NCBI GenBank assembly: GCA_963625685.1
Contig: CAVFTR010000001.1
Span: 124,001 to 188,000, forward strand
DNA length: 64,000 nt
Direction: 5' to 3'
Origin: F23-B02 sp963625685
GTDB taxonomy: Bacteria > Bacillota > Clostridia > Oscillospirales > Oscillospiraceae
The notes under the pieces were generated by a model. The model worked only from the letters and a program-made list of their open reading frames with translations, did not search any database and was not told the origin of the DNA. The stretch's first letter is position 1. Each line of letters begins with the position of its first letter. Below, in pieces: positions 30,611 to 38,706 of this stretch. The position numbers and the translations under genes are program-made.

Positions 30611-31803
30611 CAGCTCTCCTCCGAATATTTTGCAAGCTCCAGCAGGATCTCACGTTTATTATTATCGGGGTACTCCATAACGTACTCCAGCAGGAACTTG
30701 AGCATTTCGCCGAGCTCCGGACCCCTGAGCCCGAGAGAGAGCAGATCGTCCCCCGTTACGGCAAGGTGCTTGAGCGAGAAGCACTCGCCGCTTTTCAAAA
30801 CAGCCCTGAGCTCCTTTTCGCAGTCGACGCCCATTATGACGGCGTATGCCTGCACGGCGCAGGTGACGGCATCCACACCGTGCCGGTTGAGCATTTTCTT
30901 CCAGCCGAGGCTGTCCGACGGCGGCTCGGTGTTTACCAGCGCCTCGGCGTCGGCGCAGCAGCGTATCGTGCGCCCGTCAAGACGGAGCTTCGTGAGAAAT
31001 TCCGCGGCGGAGGGGATATAGCCGTACTTGCGGAGCATAATACCGAAGGTGACCCAGCGCGTGAGCGGCTTGCGCGGCATACCGGCCATATCGGCAAGGT
31101 TCGGCATTTTCCAGCCCGTGCCGCTGATATAATCATCCATGAGACCGAAGCTTATCGCGGCGCTCATCGTATCGGGACGGCTCGAGAGCAGTATCTTCTC
31201 GACCTCGTCGCGAACTCTCTCCGGAGCGAGCTCAGAGGCCAGCTGAGCACATTCCTCGATCGCCGTGAGCGTGTCGTATTCTATGGTAAAGCCGAGCCTT
31301 GCTGAAAAGCGCAGGGCGCGGAACATGCGAAGCGCATCCTCGGTAAAGCGCAGCTTCGGATCGCCCACGCAGCGGATGCAGCGGCTTTTGATATCCCGCA
31401 CGCCGTCGAAGGGGTCGGCCAGCATGCCGTCGGCGGAGAGAGCTATCGCGTTCATCGTGAAATCCCTCCGGCCGAGGTCTGTTATGAGGTCGGAGACGAA
31501 GGTCACGGAATCGGGTCTGCGGTGGTCGCGGTAATCGCCCTCGGTGCGGAAGGTCGTGACCTCGGCGCTTTTGCTGCCGATGATGACCGTGACGGTGCCG
31601 TGCCGCAGGCCCGTCGGCCGCGAGCCGGGGAAGAGCTCGAGCACCTCCTCGGGCAGCGCACTCGTGCAGATATCCCAGTCCTGCGGCCTTATCTCCATAA
31701 TAACGTCGCGCACGCAGCCGCCGACAAGGTAGGCAAGATGCCCCCGGGACTGCAGACGGAACAGTATTTCTCTCACATATTTGGGAGGATTGATTTTAGA
31801 CAT
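30610..31803 (-). CDS. cca: CCA tRNA nucleotidyltransferase / poly(A) polymerase family protein
   Basis: A 397-residue class II nucleotidyltransferase that adds or repairs the 3'-CCA of tRNAs. The catalytic head has LVGGCVRD and the metal-binding DWDICT, followed by RRDFTMNAIALSADG and the GDPKLRFTEDALRMFRALRF block. The helical body and tail follow. It is the first gene of the cca-udg-GNAT unit and diverges from murC. Some relatives are split into A- and CC-adding enzymes, which cannot be distinguished here. Confidence 0.92.
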   Translation of the reverse strand: MSKINPPKYVREILFRLQSRGHLAYLVGGCVRDVIMEIRPQDWDICTSALPEEVLELFPGSRPTGLRHGTVTVIIGSKSAEVTTFRTEGDYRDHRRPDSVTFVSDLITDLGRRDFTMNAIALSADGMLADPFDGVRDIKSRCIRCVGDPKLRFTEDALRMFRALRFSARLGFTIEYDTLTAIEECAQLASELAPERVRDEVEKILLSSRPDTMSAAISFGLMDDYISGTGWKMPNLADMAGMPRKPLTRWVTFGIMLRKYGYIPSAAEFLTKLRLDGRTIRCCADAEALVNTEPPSDSLGWKKMLNRHGVDAVTCAVQAYAVIMGVDCEKELRAVLKSGECFSLKHLAVTGDDLLSLGLRGPELGEMLKFLLEYVMEYPDNNKREILLELAKYSEES

Positions 31804-31856
31804 TATCCCCAGACTCCGTTATGTATAAGATATAAAATGTATAAAGATATTAATTC

Positions 31857-31885
31857 TTGTCAAGTTGAGCTTACGGTATTATAAT
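31857..31885 (+). promoter_or_regulatory. Predicted sigma-A promoter for murC
   Basis: TTGTCA and a perfect TATAAT are separated by 17 bases. The transcript would have a leader of about 107 bases. Confidence 0.75.
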
Positions 31886-31937
31886 ATCATTTGCTGAATG
31901 TAACATCAACATCAAAGTGTTAACAGTTAGTACCGTC

Positions 31938-31968
31938 GGCCGGCGTGGGCTTTATGCGCCCGTCGGTC
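31938..31968 (+). promoter_or_regulatory. Hairpin in the murC leader
   Basis: GGCCGGC/GTCGGTC pair with wobble, then a 2-base bulge and GGGC/GCCC, giving an 11-bp stem with a 7-base loop, about 20 bases before the ribosome site. Possible attenuation or stability structure. Confidence 0.45.
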
Positions 31969-31999
31969 GAAGGCGATATAAATCGTGATTGGAGAATTT

Positions 32000-33382
32000 A
32001 TGCCTGATTTCAGTGAATATTTGATACGCGGCAAGAGAGGGCATCTTATCGGCATAGGCGGCGTTTCCATGTCGCCTCTGGCGGAGGTGCTTTCCGACGC
32101 GGGACTTGTGATAAGCGGCTCTGACATCGCCGAGAGCGAGCGCACCTCGAACCTGCGCGAAAAGGGGATAGAGATATCCATAGGCCACGACGCGGCCAAT
32201 ATAACGGGGGATATCGATTTTGTCGTCCGGACAGCAGCCGCGCATGACGATAATCCCGAGGTCGTCCGCGCCCGCGAGACGGGCATACCCGTATTCGAGC
32301 GCACTCAGGCCTGGGGAGCCATCATGCGGGGCTATAAAAACGCCCTGTGCATTTCAGGGACCCACGGAAAAACGACGACGACCTCGATGTGCACGCACAT
32401 CCTCATGGCAGCCGAAAAGGACCCCACGGTCATGATAGGCGGAACTCTGCCGCTGCTGAAGGCCGGACACAGGGTCGGCGCGGGCGACACGATCGTCATG
32501 GAGTCCTGCGAGTACTATAACTCCTTTCTCTCCTTTTACCCGACGGTGGCCGTCATACTCAACATAGAGGAGGACCATCTCGATTTCTTCTCCGGCATCG
32601 ATGATATAAAAAAGAGCTTCCGCGAGTTCGCAGGCCACGTTCCGGAAGACGGCTGCGTCGTCGTCAACCACGACGATGAGAACAGCATGGACGCCGTCAA
32701 GGGGCTCGAGCGCAATATCGTCACCTTCGGCCTTACGGCAAAGGCGGACGTCTATGCCAAGAATATAATACGTATCGGCTCGCTGACGAAGTTTGATATA
32801 ATGTATAAGGGGAAGCTGCTTGAAACGGTCAGTATCCACGTCCCGGGCGAGCATAACCTCAAAAACGCGCTCGCGGCGGCCGCCGCCTGCATATGCCTCG
32901 GCATAAAGCCGACCGCGATAAAATACGGTCTTGCCGGCTTTTCCGGAGCGGGCAGAAGATTCGAGTTCAAGGGAAAATATAACGGCGCGGACGTGTACGA
33001 CGATTATGCGCATCATCCGGGCGAGCTGAAGGCCCTGCTCGACGCCGTCGAGTCGCTGGGCTATAAGCGCACCATCGTCGTGTTCCAGCCGCACACCTAT
33101 ACGCGCACGATGGCGCTGTTTCACGACTTCGTGCGGCAGCTCCGCCGTCCGGACATGGTCTATCTCGCGGAGATATTTGCCGCCCGTGAAAAGAATATTC
33201 TCGGCATCTCCTCGGCAGACCTCGCCGAGAAGATAGACGGCGCAAAATTTTACAGGACCTTTGAGGAGATAGAGCGCGACCTGCGCGCCGCGGCGCAGCC
33301 GGGCGATCTTATCCTCACAGTCGGAGCGGGCAACGTCTATAAGATAGGCGAGCACCTTCTTGCCGACGATTACGAGACCTGA
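32000..33382 (+). CDS. murC: UDP-N-acetylmuramate--L-alanine ligase
   Basis: Adds L-alanine to UDP-MurNAc, the first peptide step of peptidoglycan precursor synthesis. The 460-residue protein has the N-terminal UDP-binding IGIGGVSMSPLAEVL, the ATP loop ISGTHGKTTTTSM, the central VMESCEYYNSF and HHPGELKALL of Mur ligases. The ATG with TTGGAGAA upstream is preferred over a GTG five codons earlier that has no ribosome site. It stands away from other mur genes, next to an MBL hydrolase. Confidence 0.95.
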   Translation: MPDFSEYLIRGKRGHLIGIGGVSMSPLAEVLSDAGLVISGSDIAESERTSNLREKGIEISIGHDAANITGDIDFVVRTAAAHDDNPEVVRARETGIPVFERTQAWGAIMRGYKNALCISGTHGKTTTTSMCTHILMAAEKDPTVMIGGTLPLLKAGHRVGAGDTIVMESCEYYNSFLSFYPTVAVILNIEEDHLDFFSGIDDIKKSFREFAGHVPEDGCVVVNHDDENSMDAVKGLERNIVTFGLTAKADVYAKNIIRIGSLTKFDIMYKGKLLETVSIHVPGEHNLKNALAAAAACICLGIKPTAIKYGLAGFSGAGRRFEFKGKYNGADVYDDYAHHPGELKALLDAVESLGYKRTIVVFQPHTYTRTMALFHDFVRQLRRPDMVYLAEIFAAREKNILGISSADLAEKIDGAKFYRTFEEIERDLRAAAQPGDLILTVGAGNVYKIGEHLLADDYET

Positions 33383-33396
33383 AACGGAGAGAAAGC

Positions 33397-34029
33397 ATGC
33401 AGATAAGCTGGCTGGGACATTCCTGCTTTAAGATAAGTCACGACGGCTACAGCCTTGTGATAGACCCCTATGACCTTACGAACGCGAACTATCCTCCCAT
33501 GAGCACCTCGGCCGACGCCGTTCTGTGCAGCCATGAGCACAGGGGACACAATTACCGCGCAGGAGTAAGACTCTCGGGCACCTCGAGGCCCTGCCCCTTC
33601 GAGACGGAGACGATAGACTGCTTCCACGATACGAGCTACGGCAGCCTTCGCGGCAAAAATAAGATACATATCATAAGATGGGACGGCTATAAGATAGTCC
33701 ACATGGGCGACCTCGGAAGCTTCCTCACGGACGCCGAGAAGGAGAGGCTCCTCGGCGCGGACGTGCTGATGATAAACGCCGGCGGCTTCCGCGCTATGCC
33801 GAGCGACAAGACCAAGCCCCTTGCCGACGAGCTGTGCGCCAACGTCGTCATCCCCATGCACTACGCCCATGACGGCTGCGGCAGCCGCAGGATGGAGCGC
33901 GTCACGGCCTTCACCGACCAGTACATGCCGCTGCCGATAGTTCATTTTTACGATACCAACACCATAAGCATAGACCGCGATACCCCGCAGCAGGTCGCGG
34001 TGCTGCGCTTCCGGCCTGACAAAATGTGA
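33397..34029 (+). CDS. MBL-fold metallo-hydrolase (UlaG-like)
   Basis: A 210-residue metallo-beta-lactamase-fold protein of the small L-ascorbate-6-phosphate lactonase-like group (ISWLGHSCFKIS, LVIDPY, VHMGDLG, VVIPMHYAHDGCG). The first metal motif reads SHEHRGHN, that is HxHxGH instead of the usual HxHxDH, so one metal-ligand Asp is replaced by Gly. Metal content or activity may therefore differ. It begins 14 bases after murC and is probably co-transcribed. No specific substrate is claimed. Confidence 0.85.
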   Translation: MQISWLGHSCFKISHDGYSLVIDPYDLTNANYPPMSTSADAVLCSHEHRGHNYRAGVRLSGTSRPCPFETETIDCFHDTSYGSLRGKNKIHIIRWDGYKIVHMGDLGSFLTDAEKERLLGADVLMINAGGFRAMPSDKTKPLADELCANVVIPMHYAHDGCGSRRMERVTAFTDQYMPLPIVHFYDTNTISIDRDTPQQVAVLRFRPDKM

Positions 34030-34040
34030 ATTCACTTTAA

Positions 34041-34073
34041 AAATCAAGGGTTTTAACACAATTCCCTTGATTT
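34041..34073 (+). terminator. Hairpin terminator after the MBL gene
   Basis: AAATCAAGGG and CCCTTGATTT form a perfect 10-bp stem with a 13-base loop, followed by ATCTTCT. Confidence 0.7.
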
Positions 34074-34125
34074 ATCTTCTCTTATAGTATATAGTTTCAA
34101 GGTCTGAAAACAAACCCATATACAT

Positions 34126-34248
34126 GTCAAAACGTCCGGTACGGACGTTTTGACCGGCATTGCTGAATTATTTGTGAAGCGTGAGCTTTACAAATAATGC
34201 GGCGTTTTTGAAGCGTGCAAAAAAGTCAGTGACTTTTTTGTACGCCGG
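34126..34248. repeat. Hairpin-rich intergenic element B
   Basis: Three long stems in tandem: GTCAAAACGTCCG/CGGACGTTTTGAC (13 bp, 34126-34154), ATTATTTGTGAAGC/GCTTTACAAATAAT with GTGA loop (14 bp with one wobble, 34167-34198), and GCGTGCAAAAAAGTC/GACTTTTTTGTACGC (15 bp with one wobble, 34213-34245). CGGC/GCCG (34155-34158, 34244-34247) can close the last two. The ATGC-CGGCG-GTGCA-AAAAAA order matches element A at 18684-18754. It ends 16 bases before the flippase gene start, so it would lie in or upstream of its leader. Confidence 0.78.
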
Positions 34249-34263
34249 ATAGGAGGCTTTTTA

Positions 34264-35871
34264 GTGGCGAAAGCTAAGCAGCAGAACTACCTGCACGGCG
34301 CGGCTATCATGGCTGCCGGCGTTATAATAATGAAAATACTCGGAGCGCTGTACAAGATCCCGCTGGGCAACATGCTCGGCGACGACGGCTACGGCCTGTT
34401 TCTGCAGGCCTATTATGTGTACGGCCTGTTCCTCACGCTCGCCACGGCGGGCTTTCCCGTCGCGCTCTCGCGCATGATAAGCGCGGCCCAGGCCAGCGGC
34501 AGACAGCTTCAGGCGCGGCGTACATATCAGGTCGCATGGTGGACCTTCTTCGTCCTCGGCGCCATCTGCTCGGCCGTCATGTTCACCGTTCCCGACTGGC
34601 TCGCACAGACGCTCATCCACAGCCCCGACGCCGCCCTGAGCATACAGGCTCTCGCACCGGCGGTGCTGCTGTGCTGCGTCACCTCGACCTACAGAGGCCT
34701 TACCCAGGGCTACGGCAACATGACCCCCACCACCGTCAGTCAGATACTTGAGGTCCTGGCGAAGGTCGCGGCGGGGCTCGCTCTTGCGGCGTACCTGCTC
34801 AAGGCCGGCTATGACAAGCCCGTCGCGGTCGCCGGCGCGATATTCGGCGTAACGGTCGGCTCGCTGGCCGCACTTTTGTATATGCTCGTGTACAAAATGC
34901 GCAACTACCGCTTTGACTCGGTGGCCGAGCCCGACGTTCCCGAGAGCGCGGGCACGATATTTAAAAATCTCCTGAGCATTGGCATCCCCATCGCGCTGGG
35001 CTCCGTCGCTCTGGCGCTTATAAACCTCATCGACGCCGGCCTGTGCATGACAAGGCTCCAGAACGCAGTCGGCTACAGCTATTCGCACGCAAACACCCTG
35101 TACGGCGTCTACGGCAAGGCGCAGACGCTTTTCAACCTGCCGGCGGCTTTCATAACGCCGCTGACCATTTCCATCGTTCCGGCTATCTCGGCAAAGCTCG
35201 TCATGGACGCAAGGGGAGAGGCGGGAAAGATATCCGAGGACTCGCTGCGCATATCCATGGCCGTCGCTCTGCCCATGGGCGTAGGGCTTGCCGTCCTGTG
35301 CGAGCCCATAATGAGCGTTGTCTATCCCACGGCTCACAGCTCCGGAGCGCTGCTGCTGTGCCTGCTGGGCATAGCGTCCGTATTCGTGTGCTTCTCGCTC
35401 ATGAGCACCGCCGTCCTTCAGGCAACGGGCAAGGAAAAGCTCACGCTCTATTCCATCGTCGCGGGCGGCCTTGTGAAGATAACGATAAACTGGTTCGTTG
35501 TCGCGATACCGGAGATAAATATCTACGGCGCGGCAATAGGCACCATATGCTGCTATGTCACCATGTGCGTTCTCAATCTCATATTCATAAACCGCAGCTT
35601 TGAGCAGAGCCTGTCGATGAAGAATATCTTCATCCGTCCGGCCGTTCCGAGCCTCATCATGGGGCTTGCGGCGCTGTGCGTCTATTACGGCGGCATGCTC
35701 CTCGTGCCGTCCGCGGGAAGGCTCATGACGGCGCTTCTGATGTGCGCGGCCATAGGCGTCGCGGTGATAGTTTACGCCGTCGCGGTCATCAGGCTGCGCG
35801 TTATAGGCGCCGAGGATATGAAGCTCATTCCCAAGGGAGAGAAGATAGCAAGGCTGCTTCATATGAAGTGA
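34264..35871 (+). CDS. MOP-superfamily lipid flippase (SpoVB/MurJ-like polysaccharide biosynthesis protein)
   Basis: A 535-residue membrane protein with about fourteen hydrophobic segments. The N terminus (LHGAAIMAAGVIIMKILGALYKIPLGNMLGDDGYG) is typical of the SpoVB/YabM branch of the MATE/MOP flippases, which translocate lipid-linked wall or polysaccharide precursors. The start is GTG with AGGAGG nine bases upstream. The order flippase-(HU)-rqcP recalls the yabM-yabO region of Bacillus. It could serve spore cortex or vegetative wall synthesis; these cannot be separated by sequence alone. Confidence 0.9.
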   Translation: MAKAKQQNYLHGAAIMAAGVIIMKILGALYKIPLGNMLGDDGYGLFLQAYYVYGLFLTLATAGFPVALSRMISAAQASGRQLQARRTYQVAWWTFFVLGAICSAVMFTVPDWLAQTLIHSPDAALSIQALAPAVLLCCVTSTYRGLTQGYGNMTPTTVSQILEVLAKVAAGLALAAYLLKAGYDKPVAVAGAIFGVTVGSLAALLYMLVYKMRNYRFDSVAEPDVPESAGTIFKNLLSIGIPIALGSVALALINLIDAGLCMTRLQNAVGYSYSHANTLYGVYGKAQTLFNLPAAFITPLTISIVPAISAKLVMDARGEAGKISEDSLRISMAVALPMGVGLAVLCEPIMSVVYPTAHSSGALLLCLLGIASVFVCFSLMSTAVLQATGKEKLTLYSIVAGGLVKITINWFVVAIPEINIYGAAIGTICCYVTMCVLNLIFINRSFEQSLSMKNIFIRPAVPSLIMGLAALCVYYGGMLLVPSAGRLMTALLMCAAIGVAVIVYAVAVIRLRVIGAEDMKLIPKGEKIARLLHMK

Positions 35872-35902
35872 GTGAAAAATTTGGCTTTTTCCGAAAAAAC
35901 AC

Positions 35903-35931
35903 TTGATATTTGCAGCGTTTTGTGATAAGTT
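35903..35931 (+). promoter_or_regulatory. Predicted sigma-A promoter for hup
   Basis: TTGATA and TAAGTT are separated by 17 bases, with an extended -10 TG one base before the hexamer. Confidence 0.6.
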
Positions 35932-35937
35932 TTAACA

Positions 35938-36030
35938 CGCGCCTCGCGGCGCATCGAAAGAGTAGATAACCCGGTAAGGAGCAATCGGCTCCGCCGGGCT
36001 ATATAGAAAAGGCATTTTAGCCGCACAAAT
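35938..36030 (+). promoter_or_regulatory. Structured leader of hup
   Basis: The untranslated leader holds GCGCC/GGCGC with a TCGC loop, then the unpaired AAAGAGTAGATAA, then a nested stem CCCGG/CCGGG around GGAGC/GGCTCC. The AGAGTAGATAACC stretch recalls conserved linker sequences of some structured leaders but matches no class I can name. AGGAGG lies ten bases before the start. Confidence 0.5.
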
Positions 36031-36044
36031 TAGGAGGATTACAC

Positions 36045-36320
36045 ATGAATAAGGCAGAGCTTATAGCAGCCGTCGCTGACAAAACAGGTCTTTCCAAGAA
36101 GGACTCCGAGAAGGCTGTCAACGCCGCATTTGATACCATCGTTGAGACTCTGGTATCCGGCGAGAAAGTTCAGATGGTAGGCTTCGGCGTTTTTGACGTT
36201 AAGGAGCGCGGCGTTCGTATCGGCCGCAACCCCAAGACCCGCGAAGAGATCGAGATCCCTGCGAGCAAGGTCCCCTTCTTCAAGGCAGGCAAGGCACTCA
36301 AGGACGCAGTCGCAGAGTAA
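36045..36320 (+). CDS. hup: DNA-binding protein HU
   Basis: A 91-residue nucleoid protein that bends and compacts DNA as a dimer. The family is unmistakable: MNKAELIAAVADKTGLSKKD at the N terminus, the signature GFGVFDVKERGVRIGRNPKT in the DNA-binding arm and PFFKAGKALKDAV at the end. It has its own promoter and a structured leader, and a terminator follows it. Codons are of the highly expressed type (ATC rather than ATA). Confidence 0.97.
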   Translation: MNKAELIAAVADKTGLSKKDSEKAVNAAFDTIVETLVSGEKVQMVGFGVFDVKERGVRIGRNPKTREEIEIPASKVPFFKAGKALKDAVAE

Positions 36321-36343
36321 TTGTTCAGGCATAAAAATGTGTG

Positions 36344-36377
36344 ATTCCCACGATACGAAAGTATTGTGGGAATTTTG
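36344..36377 (+). terminator. Hairpin terminator after hup
   Basis: ATTCCCACGATAC and GTATTGTGGGAAT form a 13-bp stem with one wobble pair and a GAAA tetraloop, followed by TTTGCTC. Some read-through into rqcP is likely because its start is 16 bases later. Confidence 0.8.
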
Positions 36378-36392
36378 CTCAGGAGCGTAAAA

Positions 36393-36638
36393 ATGAGACT
36401 CGATAAATATCTAAAGGTTTCAAGGCTTATAAAGCGCAGAAGCGTTGCCAACGACGCCTGCGGCGCAGAGCGCGTGAGCGTCAACGGCCGCCCGGTGAAG
36501 GCGAGCTATCAGGTCAGGATCGGCGACGTCATAGAGCTCGCCTTCGGCCAGCGCAGCCTGAAGGTAGAGGTGCTGTCTGTAAACGAGACGGCGAAGAAGG
36601 AAGAGGCCCCGGCAATGTACAGGGAGCTTGAAAGCTGA
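36393..36638 (+). CDS. rqcP: RNA-binding S4 domain protein, RqcP/YabO-like
   Basis: An 81-residue protein consisting of one S4 RNA-binding domain (MRLDKYLKVSRLIKRRSVAN; VNGRPVKASYQVRIGD). Members of this size are RqcP, which acts with RqcH in ribosome-associated quality control by supporting alanine tailing of stalled chains on the 50S subunit. AGGAG precedes the ATG; an in-frame start nine codons earlier lies inside the hup terminator. It ends at a terminator shared with the convergent SLH gene. Confidence 0.88.
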   Translation: MRLDKYLKVSRLIKRRSVANDACGAERVSVNGRPVKASYQVRIGDVIELAFGQRSLKVEVLSVNETAKKEEAPAMYRELES

Positions 36639-36669
36639 AAAAAATCCCGTCCACAGGACGGGATTTTTT
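36639..36669. terminator. Bidirectional terminator between rqcP and the SLH gene
   Basis: AAAAAATCCCGTCC and GGACGGGATTTTTT form a perfect 14-bp stem with a 3-base loop. It begins right after the rqcP stop. Confidence 0.93.
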
Positions 36670-36687
36670 ACGTTTGAATTTTTTAGA

Positions 36688-37824
36688 TCACTTTGCCCAG
36701 TCGGGGGAATCGGTGCGGATCTTGGTCCACTGCTCGGTGATCAGGGACTCGCTGCCCAAAGCGTTCTTAACGTTGACGTTCCAGGTGTAGTCGTGGGAGT
36801 TGGTGGCCTCGAGGACATCCATGTAGTACCATGCGGAGTTTGCGTTATCCGGCCAGTTCTTGACGGTGCCGGAGCAGCCGCTGGTGCTGCTGTTGGTTGC
36901 GTTGCGGCCGACGAGGCGGTTGCACATTGCGGCAGCCTGTGCGCGGGTCAGATTATCTTCGGGATTTGCATTGCCGGTACCGTCGCCCTTGAGGATACCA
37001 AGCTTTGCGAGAATGTTGATGTAGTTCTCGGCCCAGTGACCGTTTATATCCTCGAACGTGTTGTTGCCGACATAGGAGACGGAGAACAGACGTGCGATCA
37101 TTGCGGAGAATTCGGCGCGGGTGACGTTTGCGTTGGGCCTGAAGGTGCCGTCGGGGTAGCCCTTGATAAGGCCGGCCTTGATGAGGGTGCAGACCTCGGT
37201 GTTGTACCAGTCGCCAGCCTTTACGTCGCTGAGAGTGCAGCTGGTGCTCGCGTACTTTGCACGGGTCGTGGAGGTCATCAGACGGTAGAGAATGGTAGCG
37301 ACCTCGGCGCGGGTGATGTTGCCGTTGGGCTTGAAGGTGCCGTCGGGATAGCCGACCATGTATGCAAAGTGATCGGTGTAGTTAAGACCGATGTTCAGAA
37401 CGGGGAAGAGGACGATCTTGTCGAAGTCGACCTTTGCGTTCAGAGTCATCGGGGTGATGCCGGGGATGGAGCTGTACTTGATACCGGAGATGGGGCCGTC
37501 GCAGGTGGCTGCAACGGTGTATACGCCGATAAGGCTCTTCGGGATAAGGGCAAGACCGAAGATGTTTGCCGTGTGGGTGGTCGACTCGCCGGTGATGTTG
37601 TTGGTCAGCGTTACAACAGCGCCGCTTGCCGGGAGCTTGCTCATCAGGGAGCAGTAGAGCACATAGGTGGGAAGCTCGATGCCGTTTACCTTATCGACGA
37701 CGCCGCCGAGGGTATCACTGAGAGACGCGGTCTCGGTGCTGTCGGCGAGAGCCGCGGTGGGCAGAAGTGCAGCAAGCATCATCACCGCAAGAAGCAGGCT
37801 GATAAATTTTGTTGACTTTTTCAT
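36688..37824 (-). CDS. Secreted protein with three S-layer homology domains
   Basis: A 378-residue exported protein with a signal peptide (MKKSTKFISLLLAVMMLAAL, cleavage near ALAD). Residues about 40-145 form a small domain of unknown type; three SLH repeats follow (GYPDGTFKPNGNITRAEVAT, GYPDGTFRPNANVTRAEFSA, and the more divergent GNANPEDNLTRAQAAAMCNR). SLH domains bind pyruvylated wall polymers, so the protein should be anchored to the cell wall. Codons are of the highly expressed type. It has a strong promoter and a hairpin-bearing leader. Confidence 0.92.
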   Translation of the reverse strand: MKKSTKFISLLLAVMMLAALLPTAALADSTETASLSDTLGGVVDKVNGIELPTYVLYCSLMSKLPASGAVVTLTNNITGESTTHTANIFGLALIPKSLIGVYTVAATCDGPISGIKYSSIPGITPMTLNAKVDFDKIVLFPVLNIGLNYTDHFAYMVGYPDGTFKPNGNITRAEVATILYRLMTSTTRAKYASTSCTLSDVKAGDWYNTEVCTLIKAGLIKGYPDGTFRPNANVTRAEFSAMIARLFSVSYVGNNTFEDINGHWAENYINILAKLGILKGDGTGNANPEDNLTRAQAAAMCNRLVGRNATNSSTSGCSGTVKNWPDNANSAWYYMDVLEATNSHDYTWNVNVKNALGSESLITEQWTKIRTDSPDWAK

Positions 37825-37860
37825 TTTGGTTCTCCTTCTAACTATGAATACGTTTTTCAG

Positions 37861-37936
37861 CCTGTCTTTTATAAAAAAGACAGTGCTTGTTTTACAAGCC
37901 TAATGTACACCGTTGGTTACAATTTGTCAACAAATT
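37861..37936 (-). promoter_or_regulatory. Promoter, operator-like repeat and leader hairpins of the SLH gene
   Basis: On the minus strand a perfect TTGACA and TACATT (37902-37930) are separated by 17 bases. The inverted repeat AATTTGT/ACAAATT (37921-37936) covers the -35 element. The leader starts with two tandem hairpins, GCTTGT/ACAAGC and CTGTCTTTT/AAAAGACAG, which may stabilise the message. Confidence 0.75.
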
Positions 37937-37987
37937 GCGCGGAGTATATACAAAAGTTTTTTAGTTTTAAAACATGAGCTTATTTAC

Positions 37988-38695
37988 TTACTGGAGCTGA
38001 CGTATAATCTCACGCCTGAGCCGGTGGATAATGCGTTTTTCCAGACGGCTTATATAGCTCTGCGATATGCCCATCATGTCCGCGACCTCCTTCTGTGTGT
38101 ATTCGCTCCCGCCGCCGAGCCCGAAGCGCAGGGTGATGATGCTTTTTTCCCTGTCGCCGAGGGAATTTACGGCGTTGAGAAGCATCTGGCGGTCGGCGTC
38201 GTCCTCAAGAGGACGGCAGACCTCATCGTCATCGGTGCCGAGAACGTCCGATAAAAGCAGCTCGTTTCCGTCCCAGTCGGTGTTGAGCGGCTCGTCGAAG
38301 CTGACCTCGCTGCGCTGGCTGCTGATCTTGCGCAGATGCATGAGTATCTCGTTCTCTATGCACCTTGAGGCGTAGGTGGCGAGCTTTATGTTCCTGTCGC
38401 TGCGGAAGGTGCCGATGGCCTTTATGAGTCCTATGGTCCCGATGGATATGAGATCCTCGAGGTTGACGCCTGTGTTTTCAAACCGTCTGGCTATATAGAC
38501 GACAAGCCGCAGATTATGTTCCGTCAGAATTTTCTTGGCGTTCTCGTCGCCGCTTTCCATTGCGGCGACGGCCCTTTCCTCCTCGGCCCTGTCAAGCGGC
38601 GCGGGAAGAACGTCGCTTCCTCCTATGTAGTAAAGTCCGCTCCCGGGCACAAGATGAAGCTCGAGCCAGCTTTTTACGATGCTTATGATATCCAT
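37988..38695 (-). CDS. sigE: Sporulation sigma factor SigE
   Basis: RNA polymerase sigma-E, the early mother-cell sigma factor of endospore formation. The 235-residue protein starts with a short amphipathic pro-sequence ending near the conserved YYIGGSDVLPAPL, where SpoIIGA-dependent cleavage activates it. Region 2 (NLRLVVYIARRFENTGVN; LATYASRCIENEILM) and region 4 (EVADMMGISQSYISRLEKR) are highly conserved. It follows spoIIGA by 11 bases, the standard spoIIG operon order. Confidence 0.96.
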   Translation of the reverse strand: MDIISIVKSWLELHLVPGSGLYYIGGSDVLPAPLDRAEEERAVAAMESGDENAKKILTEHNLRLVVYIARRFENTGVNLEDLISIGTIGLIKAIGTFRSDRNIKLATYASRCIENEILMHLRKISSQRSEVSFDEPLNTDWDGNELLLSDVLGTDDDEVCRPLEDDADRQMLLNAVNSLGDREKSIITLRFGLGGGSEYTQKEVADMMGISQSYISRLEKRIIHRLRREIIRQLQ

Positions 38696-38706
38696 GTCCG
38701 CTCCTT

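Noticed and set aside
18520..34248. CRISPR array or integron attC sites for the hairpin-rich elements
   Set aside because: There are no regularly spaced identical repeats, no cas genes and no integrase; the stems differ in sequence and only the layout is shared.
35938..36030. T-box or tetrahydrofolate riboswitch in the hup leader
   Set aside because: AGAGTAGATAACC recalls such leaders, but the stretch is too short, lacks the T-box sequence and precedes HU, which is not a known target.
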